From contig CAAGCO010000002.1 in NCBI GenBank assembly GCA_900768345.1, forward strand, positions 1 through 48,081: a DNA stretch of 48,081 bases, given 5' to 3'. Positions 33,541 through 42,196 of the stretch are shown here, piece by piece. The notes under the pieces were generated by a model that had not been told where the DNA came from, made no database searches, and was given only the letters and a program-made list of their open reading frames with translations. Position 1 is the stretch's first letter, and every line of letters starts with the position of its first letter. The position numbers were made by a program, and so were the translations under genes. This DNA comes from Bacilli bacterium (lineage in GTDB: Bacteria; Bacillota_I; Bacilli_A; RF39; UBA660).

Positions 33541-33574
33541 AAATAACCACAAATTTTATTTTTTGTAGTTATTT
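33541..33574 (-). terminator. Intrinsic terminator
   Basis: On the minus strand AAATAAC and GTTATTT plus ACAA/TTGT form a stem with one mismatch, followed by a T-run. Confidence 0.65.
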
Positions 33575-34260
33575 TTAATTGAAACAGCTTTATCTTTTAA
33601 AACTTTCATCTTTTCTTTTAAATTAAATTTAAATCTAATATTTGGAAATGCTTTAAATACTCTTTTAGCAAGTACATTATCACTTAATATCTTTTTAACT
33701 TTTTCTGTTATTTCTTTAGTATTATCTAGGTGAACATATTTAATAGACATATTTTTAATTTTAAATATAACTTTAAATGATATAACATTATCAATTAAGA
33801 AAAGTATAAGTATTGTATAGAATAGTATATTCATAATAGTAGGAGATAATTTAGTAATTAATCCTACAACAAATGGATTTACAAATTTAATTAATAAAAA
33901 TCCTAATACACCGAATGCTAAACTATTTGCTAAACAAATTCTTCCATTTAAATTAAATTTATTTTTTGTATAATCCCACCATCTAGCATGAAATATTTTT
34001 TCCATTAGATAGCTGGTTACATATTCACCAACACTACATATAATAATTGATAATATAAATAGTAGTATTGGATCTTTTATATTATGTAATAATAGTATCA
34101 TCGCAATAGCACAGTTTCCATATATTGGACAATAAGGCCCAATAAGAAATCCTCTATTAACAAAACATTTTGTATCTGGATAAGTAGCAATTACCTCAAT
34201 AATCCATCCAGTTACGGAATAAATAATAAATAATAAAAATAATACTTTTAAATCAAACAT
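33556..34260 (-). CDS. PF06541-type membrane protein (putative ABC permease-like)
   Basis: A 234-residue protein with about five membrane helices in the first 165 residues. Conserved pieces of the family formerly called CmpB/ABC type IV are visible: YSVTGWIIEV, FVNRGFLIGPYCPIYG and SYLMEKIFHARWWDY. The C-terminal 70 residues are basic and cytosolic. Biochemical function is not established despite the family name. Its start overlaps the end of the HD-hydrolase gene by 13 bases, so the two are co-translated. Confidence 0.85.
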   Translation of the reverse strand: MFDLKVLFLLFIIYSVTGWIIEVIATYPDTKCFVNRGFLIGPYCPIYGNCAIAMILLLHNIKDPILLFILSIIICSVGEYVTSYLMEKIFHARWWDYTKNKFNLNGRICLANSLAFGVLGFLLIKFVNPFVVGLITKLSPTIMNILFYTILILFLIDNVISFKVIFKIKNMSIKYVHLDNTKEITEKVKKILSDNVLAKRVFKAFPNIRFKFNLKEKMKVLKDKAVSIKNNYKK

Positions 34261-34763
34261 TTATTAATTCTCCTTTTCTTAATTCCTAAATATTTAGGAT
34301 ATTCACTTGGATGTTTAAGAACATTTAATGAACATTTCTTATCCATCATAGTTACAACCCATGATTCTTTATATTTAGGTGGTCTTATATTAAGAGGAAA
34401 CATATGCTTTAATATAATATCTTCTACCATTGGATTCATTAAATGTGGAAAATGCTTTCTAGCATTATATAAAGCCTGTCTAGCATGAACAAATCCGTGT
34501 AACTCTCTAAATTTCTTTTTAGTATGATCATCTTGCCATGGTTTAAAATAAAAATCATGAAGTATAGCACCCACACATATATTTTTAACATTTAAATGAT
34601 ATTTTTTAGCGAATTTATAAGATTCATATGCTACTTTCATTGAATGATCATAAACGCTTTCATTTACATGATGCATAAACTTTTTTCTCTTTAAAAATTC
34701 CTTATTATTAATAATTTCATCTATATATTCTAAAAATTCTTTATCATATTTCATAAAACTCAC
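34248..34763 (-). CDS. HD-domain hydrolase
   Basis: A 171-residue soluble metal-dependent phosphohydrolase of the HD superfamily. The metal ligands appear as H in VYDHSMKVA, the HD pair in GAILHDFYFK and further His residues (LHGFVHARQ, ILKHMFP). The substrate is unknown; family members act on nucleotides or phosphate esters. It is the first gene of the pair with the PF06541 membrane protein, so action at the membrane is possible. It is divergent from the DUF362 gene. Confidence 0.85.
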   Translation of the reverse strand: MSFMKYDKEFLEYIDEIINNKEFLKRKKFMHHVNESVYDHSMKVAYESYKFAKKYHLNVKNICVGAILHDFYFKPWQDDHTKKKFRELHGFVHARQALYNARKHFPHLMNPMVEDIILKHMFPLNIRPPKYKESWVVTMMDKKCSLNVLKHPSEYPKYLGIKKRRINKCLI

Positions 34764-34805
34764 GTAAACATTATAACAAATTTAAATAATTATTAAAAGC
34801 AATTA

Positions 34806-34814
34806 TGATATAAT
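34806..34814 (+). promoter_or_regulatory. Extended -10 promoter
   Basis: TGATATAAT, 29 bases before the DUF362 start; AAGGAG gives the ribosome binding site. Confidence 0.6.
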
Positions 34815-34843
34815 AGACATATAACGATATAAGGAGATGTCTT

Positions 34844-35701
34844 ATGAAAAGTAAAGTTTATTTTACACATGAGATTAGTAGTGAAAAATTATTAGAAATT
34901 TATAAAAAATTAGGAGTAGAACTTAAAGGCAAAGTTGCAGTAAAAGTTCATAGTGGTGAAAAGGGAAATCAAAATTATTTGAAGCCTTTATTTTATAAAG
35001 ATATAATTGATTATGTTAATGGAACAGTTGTAGAATGCAACACAGCATATGATGGTGCAAGAAATACAAGTGAGAAACATTTGAAACTTTTAGAAGAACA
35101 TGAATGGTTTAAATATTATAATGTTGATTTATTAGATAAAGATGAAGAACTAGAATTACCTGTTAAAGAGGGAAAGCATTTAAAAATTAATTATGTTGGC
35201 AAGAATATTAAAAATTATGATTCAATGTTAGTGCTATCACACTTTAAAGGTCATCCAATGGGAGGATTTGGTGGAGCTCTTAAAAATATATCAATAGGAC
35301 TCGCATCAAGTCATGGAAAAAGAAATATTCATGGAGCTGGTAAACCGGAAGAAATATGGACAGCAGATCATGATTCATTCTTAGAATCGATGGCAGAAGC
35401 AGATAAAACAATAATGGATTATGAAAAGAATATTGTATTTATAAATGTAATGGCAAATATGTCAGTAGACTGTGATTGTTGTGCAGTTGCAGAAGATCCA
35501 TGCATGAAGGATATTGGCGTTTTAGCATCTACCGATCCAGTTGCATTAGACCAAGCTTGCATAGATTTAGTTTATAATTCTACTGACCCAGGTAAAGATC
35601 ATTTAATAAAGAGAATTGAATCAAGAAATGGAATTCATACTATAGAAGAAGCAGAAAAATTAAAAGTTGGTACAAGGAATTACGATTTAATCGAATTTTA
35701 A
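34844..35701 (+). CDS. DUF362-family protein
   Basis: A 285-residue soluble protein of the DUF362 family (KVYFTHEISS start, AVKVHSGEKGN, HFKGHPMGGFGGALKN, and the late segment STDPVALDQACIDLV). The Cys group DCDCCAVAEDPC is the conserved metal-ligand candidate. No ferredoxin-type 4Fe-4S extension is present, unlike many relatives. Function is not established; an iron-sulfur or radical role is speculation. It is followed 57 bases later by the pyrophosphatase gene, with its own start region. Confidence 0.88.
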   Translation: MKSKVYFTHEISSEKLLEIYKKLGVELKGKVAVKVHSGEKGNQNYLKPLFYKDIIDYVNGTVVECNTAYDGARNTSEKHLKLLEEHEWFKYYNVDLLDKDEELELPVKEGKHLKINYVGKNIKNYDSMLVLSHFKGHPMGGFGGALKNISIGLASSHGKRNIHGAGKPEEIWTADHDSFLESMAEADKTIMDYEKNIVFINVMANMSVDCDCCAVAEDPCMKDIGVLASTDPVALDQACIDLVYNSTDPGKDHLIKRIESRNGIHTIEEAEKLKVGTRNYDLIEF

Positions 35702-35758
35702 CTTTATTTTTTAACAAAATTGTGGTATTATTTACGGATACAAAAGGGGATGAAGTAA

Positions 35759-37387
35759 ATGAATGGAAAAATAACATATATTTTCGGACATAAAAATCCA
35801 GATACAGACTCAGTATGTGCATCAATCGCATTATCATACCTAAAGAATAAAATGGGTATGAATACAGTCGCATCAACACTAGGTAATTTAAATCCTGAAA
35901 CCAAATATGCTCTAAATTATTTTGGTGTAAAAGAACCATATCACTTAAATGATGTAAAATTACAAATTAAAGATGTAGCATATCATAAAGGCTGTTTCAT
36001 TGATAAAAATGTTCCTATAAAAGATGCATTTGATTTTATGAATAAATATTCTCTTACAGGTATCCCAGTAGTTGAAAATAAAAATAAATATTTTGGATAT
36101 GTTTCATTAAAAGAAGTAGCTCGTGAAATCATAACAGGAGATTTCCACAAAATAAATACTTCATATGGAAACTTAATAAGCGTTTTAAAAGGAACAGAAA
36201 TACTTAAATTTGATAAAGAAATATCAGGTAATGTTTTAGCAGCAACTTATGCTAAGGCAACATTCTTAGAAAGAGTAACACTTGATAGTAGTTATATTCT
36301 AATAATCGGAGATAGAGCTGCTATATTAGACTATGCTATAGAAAGCAAAGTAAAACTTATAATAGTTATAGCTGGGATAGAATTATCTCCAGAGCTAGTA
36401 GCAAAAGCTAAAAAGAATAAAGTAAATATTATAAGTACTCCGTTATCTTCATATGAAGTAGGAAAACTTATATCATTCTCTAATTATATTAAAGATATAA
36501 TGAGAAAAGAAGAATCAGTTACTTTTAATGAACTAGATTATTTATCAGATTTTCTAGAAGAAAGTAAAAAATTAAAGCATACAAACTATCCAATATTAAA
36601 TAGTAAAAATGAATGTAAAGGATTATTAACATTAACTGACTGCAATGATGTGGATAAGAAACAAGTTATTTTGGTAGATCATAACAATTCATCGCAAAGT
36701 GTAGATGGACTTGAAGAAGCAGAAATATTAGAAGTAATAGATCACCATAATATAGGTGATATTAATACAAAGAAACCAATTAACTTTAGAAATGCAGGAG
36801 TAGGTAGTGTTAATACAATCATTTATGATTTATATAAAGAAAATAATGTAAAAATACCAAAAGAAATCGCTGGACTTATGGCTTCAGCAATTATCTCAGA
36901 TACATTACTTTTAACATCACCAACTACTACTATAAGAGATACAGATGCATTAATAAATTTATCTAAGATAGCAAAAATCAAATATAAAAAATATGGTGTT
37001 GAATTATTAAAACAAGGAATGACTATTAAAGGTTTAACTAATGAAGATATTTTACATAAAGATTTCAAAACATATAAAATAAATGATTCTATGATAGGAA
37101 TAGGTCAAATTTTAACAGCAGATTTTGAATCTATGAGTAAAAAAGTAAATAGTTTAGTTAATTATTTAAATGAAGTTTCTAGAAATGAAAATATAAGAGT
37201 CGTCACATTATTCGTAACAGACATATTTGAAAATACATCTTATTGCTTATATAATAAAGATTCAGAAGAAATAATTAAGAATGCTTTTGATTTAAAAGAG
37301 GTATATGAAGGAGTACCACTTAAAGATGTTGTTTCAAGAAAAATACAAATCGCTCCTTATTTAATGGATGCAATAGAAAAAGAGTAG
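35759..37387 (+). CDS. CBS-domain Mn-dependent inorganic pyrophosphatase (family II)
   Basis: A 542-residue cytosolic enzyme that hydrolyses pyrophosphate. The DHH catalytic domain starts with FGHKNPDTDSVCAS and continues after an insert with VIDHHNIGD (DHH motif) and the DHHA2 part (ISDTLLLTSPT). The insert, about residues 70-305, contains two CBS halves with a DRTGG-like domain between them, the regulatory module that binds adenine nucleotides in CBS-PPases. Length matches the regulated subfamily rather than plain PpaC (about 310 residues). AAGGGGA precedes the ATG. Confidence 0.93.
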   Translation: MNGKITYIFGHKNPDTDSVCASIALSYLKNKMGMNTVASTLGNLNPETKYALNYFGVKEPYHLNDVKLQIKDVAYHKGCFIDKNVPIKDAFDFMNKYSLTGIPVVENKNKYFGYVSLKEVAREIITGDFHKINTSYGNLISVLKGTEILKFDKEISGNVLAATYAKATFLERVTLDSSYILIIGDRAAILDYAIESKVKLIIVIAGIELSPELVAKAKKNKVNIISTPLSSYEVGKLISFSNYIKDIMRKEESVTFNELDYLSDFLEESKKLKHTNYPILNSKNECKGLLTLTDCNDVDKKQVILVDHNNSSQSVDGLEEAEILEVIDHHNIGDINTKKPINFRNAGVGSVNTIIYDLYKENNVKIPKEIAGLMASAIISDTLLLTSPTTTIRDTDALINLSKIAKIKYKKYGVELLKQGMTIKGLTNEDILHKDFKTYKINDSMIGIGQILTADFESMSKKVNSLVNYLNEVSRNENIRVVTLFVTDIFENTSYCLYNKDSEEIIKNAFDLKEVYEGVPLKDVVSRKIQIAPYLMDAIEKE

Positions 37388-37433
37388 AAATTGAAGTGAA
37401 CCCACAAATAATTCACAACAAAATACTCTTTTT
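37377..37433. terminator. Bidirectional terminator with inner stem
   Basis: AAAAAGAGTA and TACTCTTTTT form a 10-bp outer stem; GTGAA/TTCAC adds an inner 5-bp stem. It includes the pyrophosphatase stop and precedes the convergent lysozyme gene end. Confidence 0.75.
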
Positions 37434-38635
37434 TATTTATATAAAACATTTAAATCTACAAAAGCATCTATACCATCTACTTTTCCTCTACTAGAGAATT
37501 GCCACATACTATAAGGCTTAGAATAACTAGATTTTTTAGAAGTATAATGTGCTAGCCATGTATCTTTTGTTCCAACATTCCAAATATTTTCTAAATAGTA
37601 TTTACTACTATAAAGTGTTCCTTGATATCCGTGTTTAGTAACCTCGTTTATAAATGTATCAGCTATTAAATTAATATCGGTAAGACTAATATTATAAGAA
37701 TTAAATTTACTCCAGTTTTCCCAGTCAAATGCAATTGGTAATTCAAGAGTTTCACCATCTAAAACATCAACTATATATTTTGCTTGTTCTCTAGCTTCTT
37801 CAACACTTTTAGCATAACTAAAGAAATAAACACCAACTGGAATACCTGCTTTTTTAGCATTTACTATGTTCTTTTTATATTGATTATCCATTACAATTTT
37901 ATTTTTACTATTATGACCAAACCCAATTCTTATCATTGCAAATTCTACACCAGCTTTTTTTGCTTTTTCCCAATCGATAGTATCTTGCCATGTAGAAACA
38001 TCTACTCCAATCATAGTGTTTTCATTTTTATATTTCTTGATAGCATCTTTAATACTAACAGAATTCTTTTTAGTAGAAGCATTACTTGTATTATTTGTTT
38101 TCTTAGGTTTTTCTTTAACTACTAATTTAAAACTTTTACTAGTAGTATTATTTGATGAGTCAGTTGCTATATACTTTAAATTATAGGTACCAACTTTATT
38201 AACATCGTAATCACCTTCAATATGACAATTAGGTCTTTTATCATAATTATCAGCACACAACGCTTTATTAACAAGATTAACATTAGTTCCTTTAGTGGTA
38301 GAGTATGAACTATTTATTAACACTAAAGGCTTAGTTGTATCAACAACATCATATTCAACAACTTTATATTTATCACGATTATTATAAGTTTTATAATTAA
38401 CTATAATTTTATTTTTACCAAGATTATAAGTATCTAATAATAAATTATCGCTAGTAATCTTACCATCTTCTATTTTAACAATATCATATAGTCTAACTTT
38501 AGAAGCATATTCAAAAGACAGGTTATCACTTAAAATAACTTTAGTATTAGAATTATCTATATACTCATTATTATTTTTTGAACAACCCACTAATATAAGC
38601 AAAAACAAACAAATTATTAACATTTTCTTTTTCAT
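37433..38635 (-). CDS. GH25 lysozyme lipoprotein
   Basis: A 400-residue exported lipoprotein. The signal ends in the lipobox ILVGC with the lipid-modified Cys near residue 18. An Ig-like domain (about 85-180, TTKPLVLINSSYST to TSKSFKLVVKE) is followed by a Lys/Asn/Ser linker and a GH25 muramidase domain. Catalytic acidic residues are seen in IGVDVSTWQ, in AMIRIGFG context and in AFDWENW. It should cleave the MurNAc-GlcNAc bond, probably in cell-wall turnover. The ATG at 38635 (MKKKM) is preferred over 38644; neither has a strong ribosome binding site. The gene is separate from gmk. Confidence 0.9.
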   Translation of the reverse strand: MKKKMLIICLFLLILVGCSKNNNEYIDNSNTKVILSDNLSFEYASKVRLYDIVKIEDGKITSDNLLLDTYNLGKNKIIVNYKTYNNRDKYKVVEYDVVDTTKPLVLINSSYSTTKGTNVNLVNKALCADNYDKRPNCHIEGDYDVNKVGTYNLKYIATDSSNNTTSKSFKLVVKEKPKKTNNTSNASTKKNSVSIKDAIKKYKNENTMIGVDVSTWQDTIDWEKAKKAGVEFAMIRIGFGHNSKNKIVMDNQYKKNIVNAKKAGIPVGVYFFSYAKSVEEAREQAKYIVDVLDGETLELPIAFDWENWSKFNSYNISLTDINLIADTFINEVTKHGYQGTLYSSKYYLENIWNVGTKDTWLAHYTSKKSSYSKPYSMWQFSSRGKVDGIDAFVDLNVLYK

Positions 38636-38743
38636 ATTCACCATATAAGTAGTTTAGCACAATCAATATTTTATTTAAAGTACTATAATTATTTTATACT
38701 AAAGTATATTCAATTATTAACAATTTATTCTAAAAATATTAAA

Positions 38744-38769
38744 AATAAAAATCATAGTTTATTCTATGA
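38744..38769 (-). terminator. Intrinsic terminator of gmk
   Basis: On the minus strand TCATAG pairs with CTATGA and is followed by TTTTTATTTTT. The stop codon lies in the stem. Confidence 0.6.
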
Positions 38770-39432
38770 CTCTTTATGTTCTTTATCAAAATCTACTAAT
38801 AATTCATGTATCATTTCTTCTTGATTGCCTAAATATACTTCCTCAATTCTATCAACTCTACATTTCTCACATTCAATGATGCTATTCATCTTAACAAGAG
38901 ATTCTTCTATGTCATCATTTACGATTACATAATTATATTTAGAAACTTCATTTATTTCTTTATAAGCAGTTTTAAATCTTTCAACTATTTGTTCCTTAGT
39001 CTCAGTTTTTCTACCTATAAGTCTTTTCTTTAATATTTCCATTGATGGGGGCATTATAAATATAAATACAGCATCTGGCCTTTTCTCATTTACTTTACGT
39101 GCTCCTTCAATATCTATTTCAAGTATAATATTTTTTCCTTTACTAAGAAGTTCATCAATGTGTTTATTAGGAGTTCCATAATATTTATTAGAATGAACTA
39201 TCGCATATTCTAAATATTTATTATCTTTTATTTTTTGTTCAAATTCTTCTGTACTAATGAAATTATAATCAACTCCATCTTTCTCTTCACCTCTAGGATT
39301 TCTAGTAGTATCACTTATAGACATAACAGTATCATTTCTAGATTCAACCAACTTTTGATCTAATGTACTCTTTCCACAACCAGAAGGTCCAGATACAACT
39401 ATTAAAATACCTTGTTCATTTTCTTTAATCAT
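38764..39432 (-). CDS. gmk: Guanylate kinase
   Basis: A 222-residue cytosolic nucleotide kinase that phosphorylates GMP to GDP with ATP. The P-loop VSGPSGCGKST is at about residues 12-22. The GMP-binding segment SISDTTRNPRGEEKDGVDY, the ILEIDIEGARKV region and the lid with RLIGRKTE are all present. The C-terminal 25 residues extend beyond the usual ~205. It is monocistronic. RNA polymerase omega or DNA-binding partners often found next to gmk are not here. Confidence 0.95.
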   Translation of the reverse strand: MIKENEQGILIVVSGPSGCGKSTLDQKLVESRNDTVMSISDTTRNPRGEEKDGVDYNFISTEEFEQKIKDNKYLEYAIVHSNKYYGTPNKHIDELLSKGKNIILEIDIEGARKVNEKRPDAVFIFIMPPSMEILKKRLIGRKTETKEQIVERFKTAYKEINEVSKYNYVIVNDDIEESLVKMNSIIECEKCRVDRIEEVYLGNQEEMIHELLVDFDKEHKES

Positions 39433-39528
39433 ATATACCTCTTAAACTAATGTTAACATTTTAAAATATTTTAATCAATAATGTATAAACCAAAAAAATA
39501 TTGTTAATAATATTAGTGGTGAATAAAT

Positions 39529-39966
39529 ATGAATGAAAACATGGAATTATTAAATTTTGTATATGAAAATGCAGAAATGGGTATGCATTCACTTAATAAT
39601 TTAAGTGATATACTTAGAAATAAAGACAACAAAATAAAAAGTTTAATTGAAGATGAATTAAAAGAATACAATAGTTTTCTAAAAGAATCAGAAAAATTGT
39701 TAAAGAAAAATAAAATAGAACCTAAGAAAACAAACTTAATGGCTAAAATAAGTAGTAAAATGGGAATTGCAATGGAAACTATGAAAGATAATAGTGACCC
39801 AGCAATCGCATCTATGGTAATTGAGGGATTAACAATGGGAATAGTTGAAATGGAAACAAAAATAGAAAATTATAAAAAATTAGTAGATAAAAAAATATTA
39901 AAACTTTCAACAAAATTTCTTAAATTTCAAGAAGAAGAAATAGAAAAACTAAAAACATTTATGTAA
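39529..39966 (+). CDS. Hypothetical all-helical protein
   Basis: A 145-residue soluble protein predicted to be almost entirely helical, with four amphipathic segments (residues about 3-28, 35-58, 70-105, 110-143). This resembles a ferritin-like or DUF2383-type four-helix bundle, but the metal-ligand motifs (ExxH) are absent, so no enzyme function is suggested. The Met-rich stretch KISSKMGIAMETMKD is notable. GGTGA precedes the ATG. It ends in a strong terminator. Confidence 0.7.
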   Translation: MNENMELLNFVYENAEMGMHSLNNLSDILRNKDNKIKSLIEDELKEYNSFLKESEKLLKKNKIEPKKTNLMAKISSKMGIAMETMKDNSDPAIASMVIEGLTMGIVEMETKIENYKKLVDKKILKLSTKFLKFQEEEIEKLKTFM

Positions 39967-39992
39967 TTTTACACATAAATGTTATTTTTTTT
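39954..39992 (+). terminator. Intrinsic terminator, 11-bp stem
   Basis: AACATTTATGT pairs with ACATAAATGTT across eight bases, followed by a T-run. The stop codon is in the loop. Confidence 0.8.
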
Positions 39993-40022
39993 ATAAAAAA
40001 ATATTTAAAATATTTTTTGTTG

Positions 40023-40031
40023 TGTTATAAT
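40023..40031 (+). promoter_or_regulatory. Extended -10 promoter
   Basis: TGTTATAAT, 37 bases before the lipoprotein start. Confidence 0.55.
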
Positions 40032-40068
40032 CTAATTAAGAAAATAGTTGAAAAGGATATGTGATTGT

Positions 40069-41418
40069 ATGAAAAATTTAAAAAAAGTCATAGGTGTATT
40101 ATTGATTTTAACTACAATGACAGGTTGTGTTAAATACAAAAATACTATGACAATCAATAATGATAAGAGTATGGTATTTGAAGGATCATATTTAATATCA
40201 GACAAATTATTAGAGTCAGCTGATAGTAAAACTTTCTTTACTGAAGAAAATAAAAAAGCTTTAGAAGAAAGAGGAGTAACAGTAGGAGAGAAAAAAGAAA
40301 ATGGATATACAGGAATTTCTGTATCAAAAAAATATGATAATATTGATAAAATATCAAATGACACTGGAAAAGATGTAACAATAAGTGATTACTTTAAAGA
40401 AGATTTTGATGATAGTGTTTTATTTAAAGTTGAAAAAGGATTCTTAAAAAATAAATATACTGCTAATTTTAAATATGATAGTAATGTAGGAGCCGGTGAT
40501 GGAGGAGATACATCAATTAGTCAAGCATTAACTGAAAATGATAAAAAGCTTGCTGTAACTGATGATTTAACAACAACAGCACCAAGTACTGGTGGGGATA
40601 CAACTACTACAACACCACCAAATGATGATACAACAACAACTACTCCTAATGATGGAACAAAAGATCCAACAACTGATCCTGATGATAGTGGAATTGACCC
40701 AGATCTTATGGGATTAGCTGGAGAAATGGAATTTAGTTATATTGTAAATTTACCAGAAAAAGCATTAACAAATAATGCGACAAATGTATCAAGTGATGGT
40801 AAAACATTAACTTGGTCATTAATGCAAAGTCAAATGAGTAATATCGAATTCTCATTCGAATTAAAAAATATGACAAATTATTATATATTATATGGTGGAA
40901 TTGCAGCAGCAGTAATAATTGTAATTATTATAATTATCACAATTATTAAAAAAGGTAAAAAAGGTAAAGAACCTGTACCTGCTCAAAATGAACCAATTCA
41001 TGCTGATTATGATCCATCAATTGCTCAAGCAGTACCAAACCCTGCATTAGTAAATGGAAATGTTACACCAGAAATGCCAATGGAATCAGCTCAAGCATCT
41101 ATAGTAAATGAACAACCAGTAGAAGCTGCAACTGTAGCTGAACCTGTTCAAATGCAAGAATCAATGGCAACAGAAGTTCAACCACAACCAACAAATGATA
41201 TGATGGCAAATGGTCCAATTGGAAACAATAATACTGAACCACAAGCACACATCATTCCAGAAGTAACTGAAGAACCACAAGTTGTAGTTCAAGAAAAACA
41301 ACCAACATTTATTACACCACAGACTGCACCAGAAGAACCAGTTGTTGTAAATGAACCAGTCCAACAAGAAATTCAAATCGATAGACCACAAACTGTTGAT
41401 ATGAATCAAAATCAATAA
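40069..41418 (+). CDS. LppM-like lipoprotein with membrane span and cytosolic tail
   Basis: A 449-residue protein. The lipobox TMTGC puts a lipidated Cys at residue 20. An extracellular domain follows that resembles LppM/DUF3153 (TMTINNDKSMVFEGSYLIS), then a Thr/Asp/Pro-rich spacer (TTTTPPNDDTTTTTPND) and a second beta-rich part. A membrane helix lies at about 268-292, followed by a KKGKKGK stop-transfer. The last 150 residues are Pro/Glu/Gln/Val-rich and disordered, on the cytosolic side. ATG 40069 is chosen as the start of the signal peptide; the TTG at 40048 would add charged residues. It precedes the ABC pair but has its own terminator. Confidence 0.78.
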   Translation: MKNLKKVIGVLLILTTMTGCVKYKNTMTINNDKSMVFEGSYLISDKLLESADSKTFFTEENKKALEERGVTVGEKKENGYTGISVSKKYDNIDKISNDTGKDVTISDYFKEDFDDSVLFKVEKGFLKNKYTANFKYDSNVGAGDGGDTSISQALTENDKKLAVTDDLTTTAPSTGGDTTTTTPPNDDTTTTTPNDGTKDPTTDPDDSGIDPDLMGLAGEMEFSYIVNLPEKALTNNATNVSSDGKTLTWSLMQSQMSNIEFSFELKNMTNYYILYGGIAAAVIIVIIIIITIIKKGKKGKEPVPAQNEPIHADYDPSIAQAVPNPALVNGNVTPEMPMESAQASIVNEQPVEAATVAEPVQMQESMATEVQPQPTNDMMANGPIGNNNTEPQAHIIPEVTEEPQVVVQEKQPTFITPQTAPEEPVVVNEPVQQEIQIDRPQTVDMNQNQ

Positions 41419-41430
41419 AATTAATAAATT

Positions 41431-41456
41431 AAGTAGTATAAATACTACTTTTTTAT
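41431..41456 (+). terminator. Intrinsic terminator
   Basis: AAGTAGTA pairs with TACTACTT across TAAA, followed by six T. Confidence 0.8.
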
Positions 41457-41494
41457 TTGCGTAAAAAATGATAATATAAAGGTAGGTGATAATT

Positions 41495-42196
41495 ATGGCA
41501 TATATAGAGTTTAAAAATGTGAGTAAAATATATAAATCAGGAGATATAGAAGTTAAAGCATTAGATAATGTAAATTTTGAAATAGAGCAAGGAGAACTTG
41601 TTTGCATACTAGGCCACTCAGGAGCAGGAAAAACAACTGCACTAAATATTTTAGGTGGAATGGATAAAGCAACAAGTGGAGAAATAACAGTAGCAAAAAA
41701 AGAAATAACTAAATATAACAAAAAAGAATTAATAAAGTATAGAAGAACAAATATAGGATTTGTATTTCAATTTTATAATCTTATTCAAAATCTTACTGCA
41801 CTTGAAAATGTAGAATTAGCAACAGAAATATGCAAAAATTCATTGTCTCCAAAAGACACACTGATAAACGTTGGATTAAAAGATAGACTTAATAATTTTC
41901 CGGCACAACTATCTGGTGGTGAACAACAAAGAGTATCTATAGCAAGAGCACTAGCTAAAAATCCAAATGTACTTCTTTGTGATGAACCAACCGGAGCATT
42001 AGACTACGTAACAGGAAAACAAATATTAAAATTATTACAAGATACATGTAGAAAAAGAAAAATGACAGTAATTATAATTACACATAATACAGCTATTGCC
42101 CCTATGGCAGACAAAGTAATAAAATTTAAGAGTGGAAAAGTAGAAGAAGTAAAAATAAATAAAAAACCAGTTGATATAGAAAGGATTGAATGGTAG
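41495..42196 (+). CDS. ABC transporter ATP-binding protein (MacB/LolD type)
   Basis: A 233-residue ATPase subunit. Walker A is LGHSGAGKTTALN, the Q-loop is FVFQFYNL, the signature is LSGGEQQRVSIARAL, Walker B is VLLCDEPTGALD and the switch His is in IIITHNTA. This subfamily pairs with FtsX-type permeases and works in mechanotransmission rather than classical uptake. The ATG at 41495 is preceded by GGTAGGTGA; the in-frame GTG at 41486 lies inside that site. Its stop overlaps the permease start by 7 bases, so the pair is translationally coupled. Confidence 0.93.
   Translation: MAYIEFKNVSKIYKSGDIEVKALDNVNFEIEQGELVCILGHSGAGKTTALNILGGMDKATSGEITVAKKEITKYNKKELIKYRRTNIGFVFQFYNLIQNLTALENVELATEICKNSLSPKDTLINVGLKDRLNNFPAQLSGGEQQRVSIARALAKNPNVLLCDEPTGALDYVTGKQILKLLQDTCRKRKMTVIIITHNTAIAPMADKVIKFKSGKVEEVKINKKPVDIERIEW

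Noticed and set aside
41161..41721. 186-codon minus-strand frame across the lipoprotein and ABC genes
   Set aside because: It crosses a terminator and a promoter of real genes and has no recognisable protein features.
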